NCBI GenBank assembly: GCA_029288095.1
Contig: JARFPW010000177.1
Location: forward strand, 1-9,689
From: Gemmatimonadota bacterium
GTDB lineage: Bacteria > Gemmatimonadota > Gemmatimonadetes > Palauibacterales > Palauibacteraceae
Length of the DNA stretch: 9,689 nt
Direction: 5' to 3'
Shown here piece by piece: positions 1 through 6,037 of the stretch. The translations under genes and the position numbers were made by a program. The notes under the pieces were generated by a model. It saw nothing but the letters and a program-made list of their open reading frames with translations, was not told the DNA's origin and ran no database searches. The number at the start of each line of letters is the position of its first letter. The stretch's first letter is position 1.

Positions 1-525
1 CGGATCCAGGCCGCTGGTCGGTTCGTCGTACAACAGGAGGCGCGGTTCGTGGATGAGCGCGCGAGCGATCCCGACCCGCTTCCGCATGCCGCCGCTGAGT
101 TCGGATGGTAGCAAGTCTAATACATCATTGGGATTGAGATCTACGACCTCAAGTGCAGTCGTGACGTGATCCGCGATCTCCGCTTCGCTCAGGGCGCTAT
201 GCTCGAACAGGTAGAATCCCACGTTGTCGAACACCGTCAGCGAATCGAACAGGGCTGCGCCCTGGAAGACCATGCCCATGTCACGGCGCATCTCGAGGAT
301 CTCGGTAAAAGAGGAACTCGACATGTCTCGGCCCCGCACGAGGATCTCGCCCTCGTCCGGCTGGATCAGTCCCAGGATCAGCCTGAGGATCGTGGACTTG
401 CCGGCGCCACTGCCGCCCAGGACGCACACCGTCTCCCGCTCGGCGACCGCCAGGTCGATGCCGTTGAGGACGACCCGGTCTCCAAACGTAAGCCGCACAC
501 CGCACAATTCGATTACCGGGGTCAT
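1..525 (-). CDS. mlaF: MlaF-type phospholipid ABC transporter ATPase (3' end cut by window)
   Basis: This is the ATP-hydrolysing subunit of a Mla-type ABC transporter that moves phospholipids between inner and outer membrane. Reading the minus strand from the ATG at 523-525 gives 175 codons open to the window edge, against roughly 250-270 residues for full-length homologues, so about the last third is missing. Seen in order: Walker A GGSGAGKST (residues 37-45), Q-loop VFQGAALF (86-93), ABC signature LSGGM (143-147) and Walker B with D-loop LLLYDEPTSGLDP (163-175). The signature followed by RKRVGIARAL is typical of MlaF. The start overlaps the mlaE stop as ATGA, which indicates translational coupling with the permease. 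The remaining Mla components, such as the MCE-domain MlaD, would be expected beyond the left edge but cannot be seen. Codons around 131-140 are unusually AT-rich. Confidence 0.93.
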   Translation of the reverse strand, partial: MTPVIELCGVRLTFGDRVVLNGIDLAVAERETVCVLGGSGAGKSTILRLILGLIQPDEGEILVRGRDMSSSSFTEILEMRRDMGMVFQGAALFDSLTVFDNVGFYLFEHSALSEAEIADHVTTALEVVDLNPNDVLDLLPSELSGGMRKRVGIARALIHEPRLLLYDEPTSGLDP

Positions 526-1352
526 TCGATGAGCAGCGCAATCAGGATCTGGGTCAGGAAGTAGTCGGTGGCAAGGATCAGGATCGACGCCGCGACTACC
601 GATCCGGTCGCGGCGCGACCCACGCCCTCGGTGCCGCCCTGGGTGCGCATTCCGAAGTGACAGGCGGTAAGCGCGATGATCGCTCCGAAGAAGAACGGCT
701 TGACCATGCCCATCACGAAGTCGATGGGTATGTAGCGAAACACGAAGCCGGTCTGGGCGAGCGTCTGATAGACCGAACGCATGTAGAGGTCGAAGGTCAG
801 ATCCAGCTTGACCACGGAAATCAGCAAGCCGCCCAGAATCGCCACGATGTCGGTGATGATCGTCAACAGCGGAAGCGCGATCAGGCAGGCGACGAACCGG
901 GGCACCACGAGCTTTCGCACGGGGTCCACGCCCATCGTCTGCAGGGCGTCGATCTGCTCCGTAACACGCATCGCCCCCAACTCCGCCGCGATACCGGAGC
1001 CGGCCCGCCCGCTCACCATGAGCGCCGTGAGCACGGGGCCCAGCTCCCGCACCGTACTCGCACCCACCAGACGGCCGATGTAGATCGTCGCGCCGAATCG
1101 TTCCATCTCGACGGCCGATTGCAGTGCCAGCACCATTCCCGTAAACAGGCCGGTGAGGAAGACGATGCCGAGGGAACCGACGCCGATCGCGTCGAGTTGG
1201 ACGATCATGTCCCGTCCATAGAACGGACGCGTCACCATGCCGCGGAGCGCCCGACCCCCGAGACCGACGTAAGTCTGTGTGTGCCAAGCGAGCAGGCGGA
1301 TGCGGTCCGCCTGGTATCGGGCCAGTGAGAACAGGCCGTCGAAAATCTTCAT
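522..1352 (-). CDS. mlaE: MlaE/YrbE-type phospholipid ABC transporter permease
   Basis: This 276-residue integral inner-membrane permease pairs with the ATPase encoded immediately downstream to move phospholipid across or out of the inner membrane. The MlaE/YrbE hallmarks are present: GLFTGMVLALQ (68-78), RELGPVLTALMVSGRAGSGI (102-121) and the following ELGAMRVTEQIDALQTMGVDP stretch, which contains the family's cytoplasmic coupling region. About five hydrophobic segments follow the amphipathic N-terminus. The length is slightly above the usual 255-265 residues because of a longer N-terminal helix. The ATG at 1350-1352 is chosen because it is the first start of the open frame; no strong Shine-Dalgarno sequence is visible before it. 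The gene is divergent from rfaE1, and the roughly 165 bases between them must carry both promoters. The stop overlaps the mlaF start by 4 bases. Confidence 0.95.
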   Translation of the reverse strand: MKIFDGLFSLARYQADRIRLLAWHTQTYVGLGGRALRGMVTRPFYGRDMIVQLDAIGVGSLGIVFLTGLFTGMVLALQSAVEMERFGATIYIGRLVGASTVRELGPVLTALMVSGRAGSGIAAELGAMRVTEQIDALQTMGVDPVRKLVVPRFVACLIALPLLTIITDIVAILGGLLISVVKLDLTFDLYMRSVYQTLAQTGFVFRYIPIDFVMGMVKPFFFGAIIALTACHFGMRTQGGTEGVGRAATGSVVAASILILATDYFLTQILIALLIE

Positions 1353-1376
1353 GCAAGCAGGTCCGTTCGGGCCGCT

Positions 1377-1405
1377 TTGACTCCGTTCCGTTCCAGCGCT
1401 AGGTT
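1377..1405 (+). promoter_or_regulatory. Candidate sigma-70 promoter for rfaE1
   Basis: A TTGACT -35 element (1377-1382) is followed, after exactly 17 bases, by TAGGTT (1400-1405), which matches the -10 consensus at its three most important positions (1, 2 and 6). Transcription would begin near 1412 and leave a leader of about 105 bases before the preferred GTG start of rfaE1 at 1518. The TTG of the -35 box is also the first possible start codon of the long open frame, so that apparent start is probably not real. This is a consensus match only. Confidence 0.4.
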
Positions 1406-1421
1406 GCCCGCAGCAAGAGGG

Positions 1422-1477
1422 CTTCGATCTCCGAGTGCGTTTTCCGGCAACGCGTTACAGCGCTCGAAGACCGGAAA
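1422..1477. repeat. Two interleaved inverted repeats in the rfaE1/mlaE intergenic region
   Basis: CTTCGA (1422-1427) is the reverse complement of TCGAAG (1464-1469), and TTTCCGG (1441-1447) is the reverse complement of CCGGAAA (1471-1477). The two pairs cross each other, so in RNA they could only form alternately or as a pseudoknot. In DNA they could be protein-binding half sites. They lie inside the predicted leader of rfaE1. No known riboswitch class is recognised. Confidence 0.3.
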
Positions 1478-1481
1478 TCTC

Positions 1482-1510
1482 AGGTTACCGGCGATCCAGA
1501 TCCACCGCAA
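1482..1510 (-). promoter_or_regulatory. Weak candidate promoter for mlaE
   Basis: On the minus strand TTGCGG (1510-1505) and TAACCT (1487-1482) are separated by 17 bases. Each matches its consensus at only three positions, but these include TTG of the -35 and T1, A2 and T6 of the -10. Transcription would start near 1475, giving mlaE a leader of about 120 bases. In DNA of this composition such a match can arise by chance, so this is a lead and not a call. Confidence 0.2.
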
Positions 1511-1517
1511 GGCGAAC

Positions 1518-2519
1518 GTGCCCGGCAAGCTCTCCTATCCCGATCTCGATACAGCGCGCGATCTCCTCGATCGGGCCGGCGACGGTTATGCGGTCGTCGT
1601 CGGCGACGCGATGCTCGATCGTTACGTGTCGGGCCTCGTCGATCGCATTTCCCCCGAAGCCCCCGTACCTGTCGTGCGCGTCACGGAGGAGCGACTCGCC
1701 CTCGGGGGAGCGGCCAACGTGGCGGCGGGTATTCGAGCCCTGGGTGTGTCCTGCCGGCTGATCGCGACGACCGGCGACGATGGGAGCGGGCATGCGCTGC
1801 GGGCCGTGCTCGGCCAGGCCGGGATACCGGAGGACGACCTCGTCGTCACGCCGGACCGGCCGACCACCGAGAAGACGCGTGTGCTGGCCCGGCATCAGCA
1901 GATGCTCAGGGTCGATCGGGAATCGGGATCCGTGCTGGACGCGCAGACCGTCGAGTCTGTGATCGAACGCGCAGAAGCCGCGCTGGAGTCAGCTGGCGTA
2001 CTGGTTCTGCAGGACTACGACAAGGGCGTGCTCGGTGAGGGCGTCGCGCGGCGTCTGCTGGATGCGGCGGCCCGACACGGGATTCCGACGATCGTCGATC
2101 CGAAGCTCCGACATTTCTTCGAGTTTCGAGGCGCGCACGTATTCAAGCCCAACCTCCGCGAGCTCGCGGCGGCGATGGGCGTCGAGCCCACCGCTATCGA
2201 AACGACGGATCTCACCCCGATCATGACCCGGCTCGGCGTGGCCAACCTTCTGCTCACGCTCGGAGAGGACGGGATGCTGATGCTGGGCGAGGACGTGGAG
2301 GGGGTCGTTCGCGTACCCGCGGTCGCCCGCGAGGTGTACGACGTCACGGGTGCGGGCGATACCGTACTGGCCGTGATGGCGGCGGCCCTCCTGGGTGACG
2401 GGAGCCTGCCCGAAGGCGCCCGACTGGCGACGATCGCGGCAGGCATCGAGGTTAGCCGGCTTGGAGCCGTACCCGTGACCCGTGACGAACTGCTCACGGA
2501 AATCGAAGAACACAGTTAG
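1518..2519 (+). CDS. rfaE1: D-glycero-beta-D-manno-heptose-7-phosphate kinase (RfaE1/HldA type)
   Basis: This PfkB-family sugar kinase phosphorylates D-glycero-D-manno-heptose 7-phosphate at C1, the kinase step toward ADP-heptose for the LPS core. With the GTG start at 1518 it is 333 residues, matching the kinase domain of HldE. Motifs seen: GDAMLDRYVSG (29-39), SPEAPVPVV (45-53), the PfkB GGAANVA motif (63-69) and the ATP/catalytic DVTGAGDT (275-282, catalytic base Asp281). The open frame extends back to a TTG at 1377, but the extra 47 residues are Arg/Ser-rich, unlike the family N-terminus, and overlap a candidate promoter. An AAGG-containing sequence lies just before the GTG at 1518. The adenylyltransferase half of HldE is not fused here; it is the separate rfaE2 gene at 9164. 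The stop is 21 bases before fhs, so the two are probably co-transcribed. Confidence 0.92.
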   Translation: MPGKLSYPDLDTARDLLDRAGDGYAVVVGDAMLDRYVSGLVDRISPEAPVPVVRVTEERLALGGAANVAAGIRALGVSCRLIATTGDDGSGHALRAVLGQAGIPEDDLVVTPDRPTTEKTRVLARHQQMLRVDRESGSVLDAQTVESVIERAEAALESAGVLVLQDYDKGVLGEGVARRLLDAAARHGIPTIVDPKLRHFFEFRGAHVFKPNLRELAAAMGVEPTAIETTDLTPIMTRLGVANLLLTLGEDGMLMLGEDVEGVVRVPAVAREVYDVTGAGDTVLAVMAAALLGDGSLPEGARLATIAAGIEVSRLGAVPVTRDELLTEIEEHS

Positions 2520-2540
2520 ACCAGAACCGACAGAGGAAGC

Positions 2541-4199
2541 ATGTCTACCGATATCGAGATTGCCCAAAGCGCACAATTGCGCCCCATCCGGGATGTCGCT
2601 GCCGAGGTTGGGCTCACCGAGAACGAGCTTCGCCCGTACGGTCATTACGTTGCCAAGGTGCGGACGGAAGCGCTGGAAGGCCGCCCCCGCGACGGAAAGG
2701 TCGTACTCGTCACGGGCATGTCTCCGACCCCGGCCGGCGAGGGGAAGTCGACCGTCGGCGTGGGTCTGGCCCAGGCGCTGCGCAAGCTGGAGCACAAGAC
2801 GATGTTGTGTCTGCGCGAACCCTCGTTGGGGCCGGTCTTCGGGATCAAGGGCGGCGCAGCCGGCGGTGGCTACTCGCAGGTGCTCCCGATGGACGAGATC
2901 AACCTGCATTTCACCGGCGACTTCCATGCGATCACCTCGGCGCATTCACTGCTGTCGGCGTGTCTCGACAACAACCTGCAGCGCGGTAACTCCCTCGGTG
3001 TGGACCTGAGGCGCATCAACTGGAAGCGTGCCGTCGATATGAACGACCGGGCGCTCCGCTCGTCCGTGATCGGACTCGGTGGACCGCTGGGAGGCGTTCC
3101 CCGGGAGGAAGGCTGGTCGATCACAGCTGCTTCGGAAATCATGGCGATCTTCTGCCTTGCCCGGGACCTGTCTGACTTCGAGGAACGTGTCGGGCGTATC
3201 GTCCTCGGCATGCGTCCGGATGGCTCCATGGTGCGCGCCGCCGAACTCAACGTTTCGGGGGCCCTGGCCCTGCTGATGAAGGACGCCCTGGCGCCGAACC
3301 TGGTGCAGACGATAGAGGGCGGTCCGGCTCTCGTTCACGGCGGACCGTTCGCGAACATCGCGCACGGGTGCAACTCGCTGATCGCGACCCGCGCCGGGAT
3401 GGCGCTGGGCGACATCGTGGTCACCGAGGCGGGCTTCGGTTCGGACCTCGGAGCCGAGAAGTTCTTCGAGATCAAATGCCGGATGGGCGAGCTGCGGCCG
3501 GAAGCCGCAGTCGTCGTGGCCACGATTCGAGCCATGAAGCATCACGAGGCGACCGCCGGCACGGGCGACTCCGGGCCGGCGGGGCTGGGCGCCGGCCTCG
3601 ACAACCTGCGCGCACACATCGAGAACGTGAGTCAGTTCGGCGTTCCCGTCGTCGTCGCGGTGAACCAGTTCTCCTCGGATACGGACGAGGAGATCGGGGC
3701 CGTGGTCGCGCTGTGCGAGGAGATGGGTGTGCGGGTGGCTCCGTGCGACATCTGGGCGCGAGGCGGCGAGGGTGGAATCGCCCTGGCGGAGGCCGTGCTG
3801 GAGGCGCTGGACAGCGGCGAGGCGGACTTCAAGCCACTGTACGAGCTCGACACGACGATCGAGGAGAAGCTGGATACGATCGTCCGCAAAGTGTATGGCG
3901 GAAACGGCGTCGTGTTCGCGCCGGCGGCCAAAAAGATGGCGCAGCGGCTGGTCGACAACGGCATGGGAGAGCTCCCGGTGTGCGTCGCGAAGACACAGTA
4001 CTCGCTGAGTGACGATCCCAAGCGCACGGGTCGGGCTTCGGACTTCGAGATCACGGTGCGTGAGCTCCGCGTGTCTGCGGGGGCCGGGTTCATCGTGGCG
4101 CTCACGGGCGACGTGATGGTCATGCCCGGTCTGCCCGCGAAGCCGGCGGCGGAGGCGATGAAGGTGCACGAGGACGGAACCATCGAGGGTCTGTTTTAG
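2541..4199 (+). CDS. fhs: Formate--tetrahydrofolate ligase
   Basis: This cytoplasmic enzyme makes 10-formyl-THF from formate, ATP and THF, feeding one-carbon units into purine, formyl-Met and serine/glycine metabolism. The protein is 552 residues, close to the usual 555-560, and appears complete. Seen: the P-loop-like TPAGEGKST (63-71), GGAAGGGYSQVLPM (104-117) and INLHFTGDFHAIT (120-132), which are hallmark stretches of this family. The conserved VALTGDVMVMPGLP near the C-terminus is also present. The ATG at 2541 follows a good AGAGGAAG ribosome-binding site (2532-2539). Fhs is present in some bacteria and absent from others, and is central to acetogenic and formate-using pathways. Its position 20 bases before ridA and just upstream of tRNA-Sec suggests a shared transcript; Sec-containing formate dehydrogenases are a known link between formate and selenium, but none is encoded in this window. 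Confidence 0.97.
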   Translation: MSTDIEIAQSAQLRPIRDVAAEVGLTENELRPYGHYVAKVRTEALEGRPRDGKVVLVTGMSPTPAGEGKSTVGVGLAQALRKLEHKTMLCLREPSLGPVFGIKGGAAGGGYSQVLPMDEINLHFTGDFHAITSAHSLLSACLDNNLQRGNSLGVDLRRINWKRAVDMNDRALRSSVIGLGGPLGGVPREEGWSITAASEIMAIFCLARDLSDFEERVGRIVLGMRPDGSMVRAAELNVSGALALLMKDALAPNLVQTIEGGPALVHGGPFANIAHGCNSLIATRAGMALGDIVVTEAGFGSDLGAEKFFEIKCRMGELRPEAAVVVATIRAMKHHEATAGTGDSGPAGLGAGLDNLRAHIENVSQFGVPVVVAVNQFSSDTDEEIGAVVALCEEMGVRVAPCDIWARGGEGGIALAEAVLEALDSGEADFKPLYELDTTIEEKLDTIVRKVYGGNGVVFAPAAKKMAQRLVDNGMGELPVCVAKTQYSLSDDPKRTGRASDFEITVRELRVSAGAGFIVALTGDVMVMPGLPAKPAAEAMKVHEDGTIEGLF

Positions 4200-4219
4200 C
4201 GCGGTCGAAGAGGAAGATC

Positions 4220-4606
4220 ATGTCCAGAATACGAGCGATTCATACGGATGCGGCGCCGGCGGCGATCGGCCCCTACTCACAGGCGATCACTGCGGCGGGC
4301 ATGCTGTTCTCGGCCGGACAGATCGGCCTCGTCCCCGGAACCGGAGAACTGGTTGGTCCCGACGTCGAGTCCCAGGCGCACCAGGTGTTCGCGAATCTGG
4401 CCGCCGTTCTGGCGGAGGCCAACCTCGGCTTCCGGGACGTTGTGAAGACGACGGTGTATCTGGCGGACATGGAGGAGTTCGGGGCGGTGAACGCGATCTA
4501 TGGAGAGCACTTCGCGGCACCGTATCCCGCCCGATCGACGGTAGCGGCCGCCGGGTTGCCCAAGGGCGCTCGGGTAGAAGTTGACGTGATCGCAAGGATC
4601 GCGTGA
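4220..4606 (+). CDS. ridA: RidA family 2-iminobutanoate/2-iminopropanoate deaminase
   Basis: RidA hydrolyses reactive enamine/imine intermediates, notably 2-aminoacrylate released by PLP-dependent serine and threonine dehydratases, before they inactivate other PLP enzymes. The protein is 128 residues, the standard length. It contains the GPYSQAI motif (17-23), FSAGQIGL (30-37) and the C-terminal signature PYPARSTVAAAGLPKGARVEVDVIA. The substrate-carboxylate-binding Arg105 and the catalytic-site Glu120 fall at their canonical positions, which supports active deaminase over the Rid subgroups lacking that Arg. A strong GAGGAAG ribosome-binding site lies before the ATG at 4220. The TGA stop overlaps a GTG that opens the frame running through the neighbouring tRNA gene. 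Confidence 0.95.
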   Translation: MSRIRAIHTDAAPAAIGPYSQAITAAGMLFSAGQIGLVPGTGELVGPDVESQAHQVFANLAAVLAEANLGFRDVVKTTVYLADMEEFGAVNAIYGEHFAAPYPARSTVAAAGLPKGARVEVDVIARIA

Positions 4607-4628
4607 ACCGCCGGTACCTCTTTGACAG

Positions 4629-4722
4629 GGGGGCGGATGGCGGCTGGTGTCGTCGACGGTCTTCAAAACCGTTTCGGGGTGTGAGAAACGTCCCGGGTGG
4701 GTTCGATTCCCACACGCTCCCG
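4629..4722 (+). tRNA. selC: tRNA-Sec (anticodon TCA)
   Basis: The selenocysteine tRNA reads UGA at recoding sites, is charged with serine, converted by SelA and delivered by SelB. A fold was drawn by hand. The acceptor is 4629-4636 with 4714-4721: seven pairs including one G-U, then a G-A mismatch at the eighth. The D-stem is 4639-4644 with 4649-4654: six pairs around a 4-base TGGT loop, the long D-stem typical of Sec tRNAs. The anticodon stem is 4656-4660 with 4668-4672, with loop CTTCAAA and anticodon TCA at 4663-4665. A long variable arm of eight pairs (4675-4682 with 4688-4695) closes a GAGAA loop. The T-arm is 4697-4701 with 4709-4713 around TTCGATT. The discriminator is G4722. CCA is not encoded; the next bases are TTG. 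The overall 8+5 helix architecture matches bacterial tRNA-Sec. The gene starts 22 bases after ridA. Confidence 0.95.
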
Positions 4723-5271
4723 TTGTGGGTCCTGGTCGCGTGTTTCTGCGTGGCCCTGGTGGCCGCCCCGCCCGCCGCGGCGCAGGTGACGGATGACCCA
4801 CCCGCCGACACGGTAGCCGCTCCAGCGGTTGAAGAAGCGGTCGAAGATTCCCTTCGCTCCCCGGTGATTCTCGCCGCCCCCGAGGAGGCCCCCGACACCA
4901 CGCGTTCCGGTCCCTCCCCAATGGGCGCCTTCTGGCGGTCCCTGATCCTGCCTGGCTGGGGGCAGTTCGCGGCGGACCGGCCCGGACGAGGGGTGTTCTA
5001 CGTCACCGCGCAGGCCGCGACGCTGTACATGGTGATCCGAACGCAACAGCGCATCAACCGGGCTGACGACAACGGAGACACCGGCCTGGCCGATTCCCGC
5101 CGTGAGCAACGCGAGGATTGGATCGTCCTGGCCGGGTTCTGGTCGCTTGCCAGCGCCGTCGACGCCTGGGTATCAGCCCACATGTGGGGGTTCGAGGGGG
5201 AGGTGGTGCCGCCGCCCGACGGGTCGGTCGGCGTGGCGTACCAGGTGTCGATCCCGGTTCGCGGGTTCTGA
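4723..5271 (+). CDS. DUF5683-like membrane/secreted protein downstream of tRNA-Sec
   Basis: Function is unknown. From the TTG at 4723, the base directly after the tRNA, the protein is 182 residues. It has an N-terminal hydrophobic signal (WVLVACFCVALVAAPPAAAQ), an acidic Pro/Ala linker, then RSLILPGWGQFAADRPGRGVFY and a later hydrophobic segment with DAWVSAHMWGFEG. The SLILPGWGQ core followed by a short Gly/Arg turn and a hydrophobic helix resembles DUF5683, an uncharacterised envelope family. The start is uncertain. TTG 4723 gives a signal peptide without a basic N-terminus. GTG 4681, inside the tRNA variable arm, gives a better n-region beginning MRNVPGG. GTG 4603 overlaps the ridA stop as GTGA but would translate the entire tRNA. 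No good Shine-Dalgarno sequence precedes 4723. The stop is 5 bases from the end of the convergent LpxH-like gene. Confidence 0.7.
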   Translation: MWVLVACFCVALVAAPPAAAQVTDDPPADTVAAPAVEEAVEDSLRSPVILAAPEEAPDTTRSGPSPMGAFWRSLILPGWGQFAADRPGRGVFYVTAQAATLYMVIRTQQRINRADDNGDTGLADSRREQREDWIVLAGFWSLASAVDAWVSAHMWGFEGEVVPPPDGSVGVAYQVSIPVRGF

Positions 5272-5276
5272 CGCCC

Positions 5277-6014
5277 TCAGCCGTGTTCCTGCCAGCGGTG
5301 GAGCTGAACTTCTTCCGGGGTGACAGAGGCCCACGTACAGCTCTGAATCCAGTCTCCTGTATTCAGATAGTGGCGTCCCGGCTCCACCTCGATCAGCGCG
5401 GGGACGTGGGAATGGCCGAACGCGACCAGTTGAATCGAGGTGTCCGCCGCGAGAATCCGGCGCGCATGGGCCTCGAGGGCGACCGTTCGAGAGTTTCCCG
5501 GGCTGTCCGCTCCATGCCGCGTCTCCGTCCGACTCACCCTGCCGGCGATGGCGTCGCCCCAGTCCGGGTGAACGTGCCGGAAAGCAATCCGGGCCGGCCG
5601 ACTGCGGATGACCCGCTTGAGGGCACGGTATCCGAGGTCTCCATCCCCGAGCCCGTCGCCGTGAGCGAGAAAGCAGGCGCGACCTCCGATCTCGGTAGTC
5701 ACCGGACCGTCGATCAGTTCGATTCCGATTTCGTCGCGGAGAAAGGCACCACCCCACGAATCGTGATTGCCACCGACGAACCGGATGCGGACGCCGGAGT
5801 CGACCAGGTCCGCCAGCATGCGCAGCGTGCGGAAATGCCGGCTCATGACCACCGTCCGGTATTCGAACCAGAAGTCGAACAGGTCACCGTTGATGACGAG
5901 GTCGCGGGTCGCGTCGCCGGCGAACGCGAGAAAATCGTGGAACGCCTGCTCGCTGGCCGCTGGAGCGGCGCCGAGGTGCGCGTCGGATACGATGAGGCTG
6001 GCGGACTCACTCAT
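5277..6014 (-). CDS. lpxH: UDP-2,3-diacylglucosamine diphosphatase-like metallophosphoesterase (LpxH type)
   Basis: It probably hydrolyses UDP-2,3-diacylglucosamine to lipid X and UMP, the fourth step of lipid A synthesis, at the inner-membrane surface. The protein is 245 residues, close to the 240 of classical LpxH. All calcineurin-like metal-binding motifs are present: SDAHLG (10-15), GDLFDFWFEYR (43-53), GNHD (82-85), HGDG (118-121) and GHSHVP (200-205), with a final NTGDW (218-222). The FDFWFEYR followed by a long helix and GVRIRFVGGNHDSW resembles the LpxH-like branch common in Bacteroidota and relatives more than the enterobacterial form. Another UDP-sugar or nucleotide phosphoesterase role is possible. 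The ATG at 6014 has no Shine-Dalgarno sequence but sits 7 bases downstream of a TATACT box, suggesting a leaderless mRNA. The envelope theme of the neighbours agrees with a lipid A role. Confidence 0.85.
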   Translation of the reverse strand: MSESASLIVSDAHLGAAPAASEQAFHDFLAFAGDATRDLVINGDLFDFWFEYRTVVMSRHFRTLRMLADLVDSGVRIRFVGGNHDSWGGAFLRDEIGIELIDGPVTTEIGGRACFLAHGDGLGDGDLGYRALKRVIRSRPARIAFRHVHPDWGDAIAGRVSRTETRHGADSPGNSRTVALEAHARRILAADTSIQLVAFGHSHVPALIEVEPGRHYLNTGDWIQSCTWASVTPEEVQLHRWQEHG

Positions 6015-6021
6015 GGGCAGC

Positions 6022-6027
6022 AGTATA
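6022..6027 (-). promoter_or_regulatory. Candidate -10 box giving a leaderless LpxH-like transcript
   Basis: On the minus strand TATACT (6027-6022) matches the TATAAT consensus at five of six positions. Seven bases separate it from the ATG at 6014, so transcription would start at or within a base or two of the start codon. No recognisable -35 lies 16-18 bases upstream, and there is no room for a ribosome-binding site. The box abuts the plus-strand AGGGAGGT ribosome-binding site of the divergent thioesterase gene, so the two signals share the same 23 bases. Confidence 0.4.
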
Positions 6028-6037
6028 GGGAGGTCAG

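Noticed and set aside
1377..1517. Upstream TTG start extending rfaE1 by 47 residues
   Set aside because: The added residues are Arg/Ser-rich without family resemblance, and the TTG is the -35 box of a candidate promoter. The GTG at 1518 gives the normal kinase-domain length.
2946..4169. 407-codon minus-strand frame opposite fhs
   Set aside because: The plus-strand fhs protein is clearly conserved along this whole stretch. The antisense product is His/Arg-rich low-complexity sequence typical of reverse reading of GC-rich genes.
4622..4650. Perfect TTGACA -35 box directly before tRNA-Sec
   Set aside because: The sequence 17 bases downstream is TGGTGT, a poor -10, and it lies inside the tRNA, so such a promoter could not make the full tRNA. 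Probably a chance match.
4629..5271. Integration of a mobile element at the tRNA-Sec gene
   Set aside because: tRNA-Sec is a known integration target, but no integrase, no duplicated tRNA 3' end and no change in composition are visible downstream.
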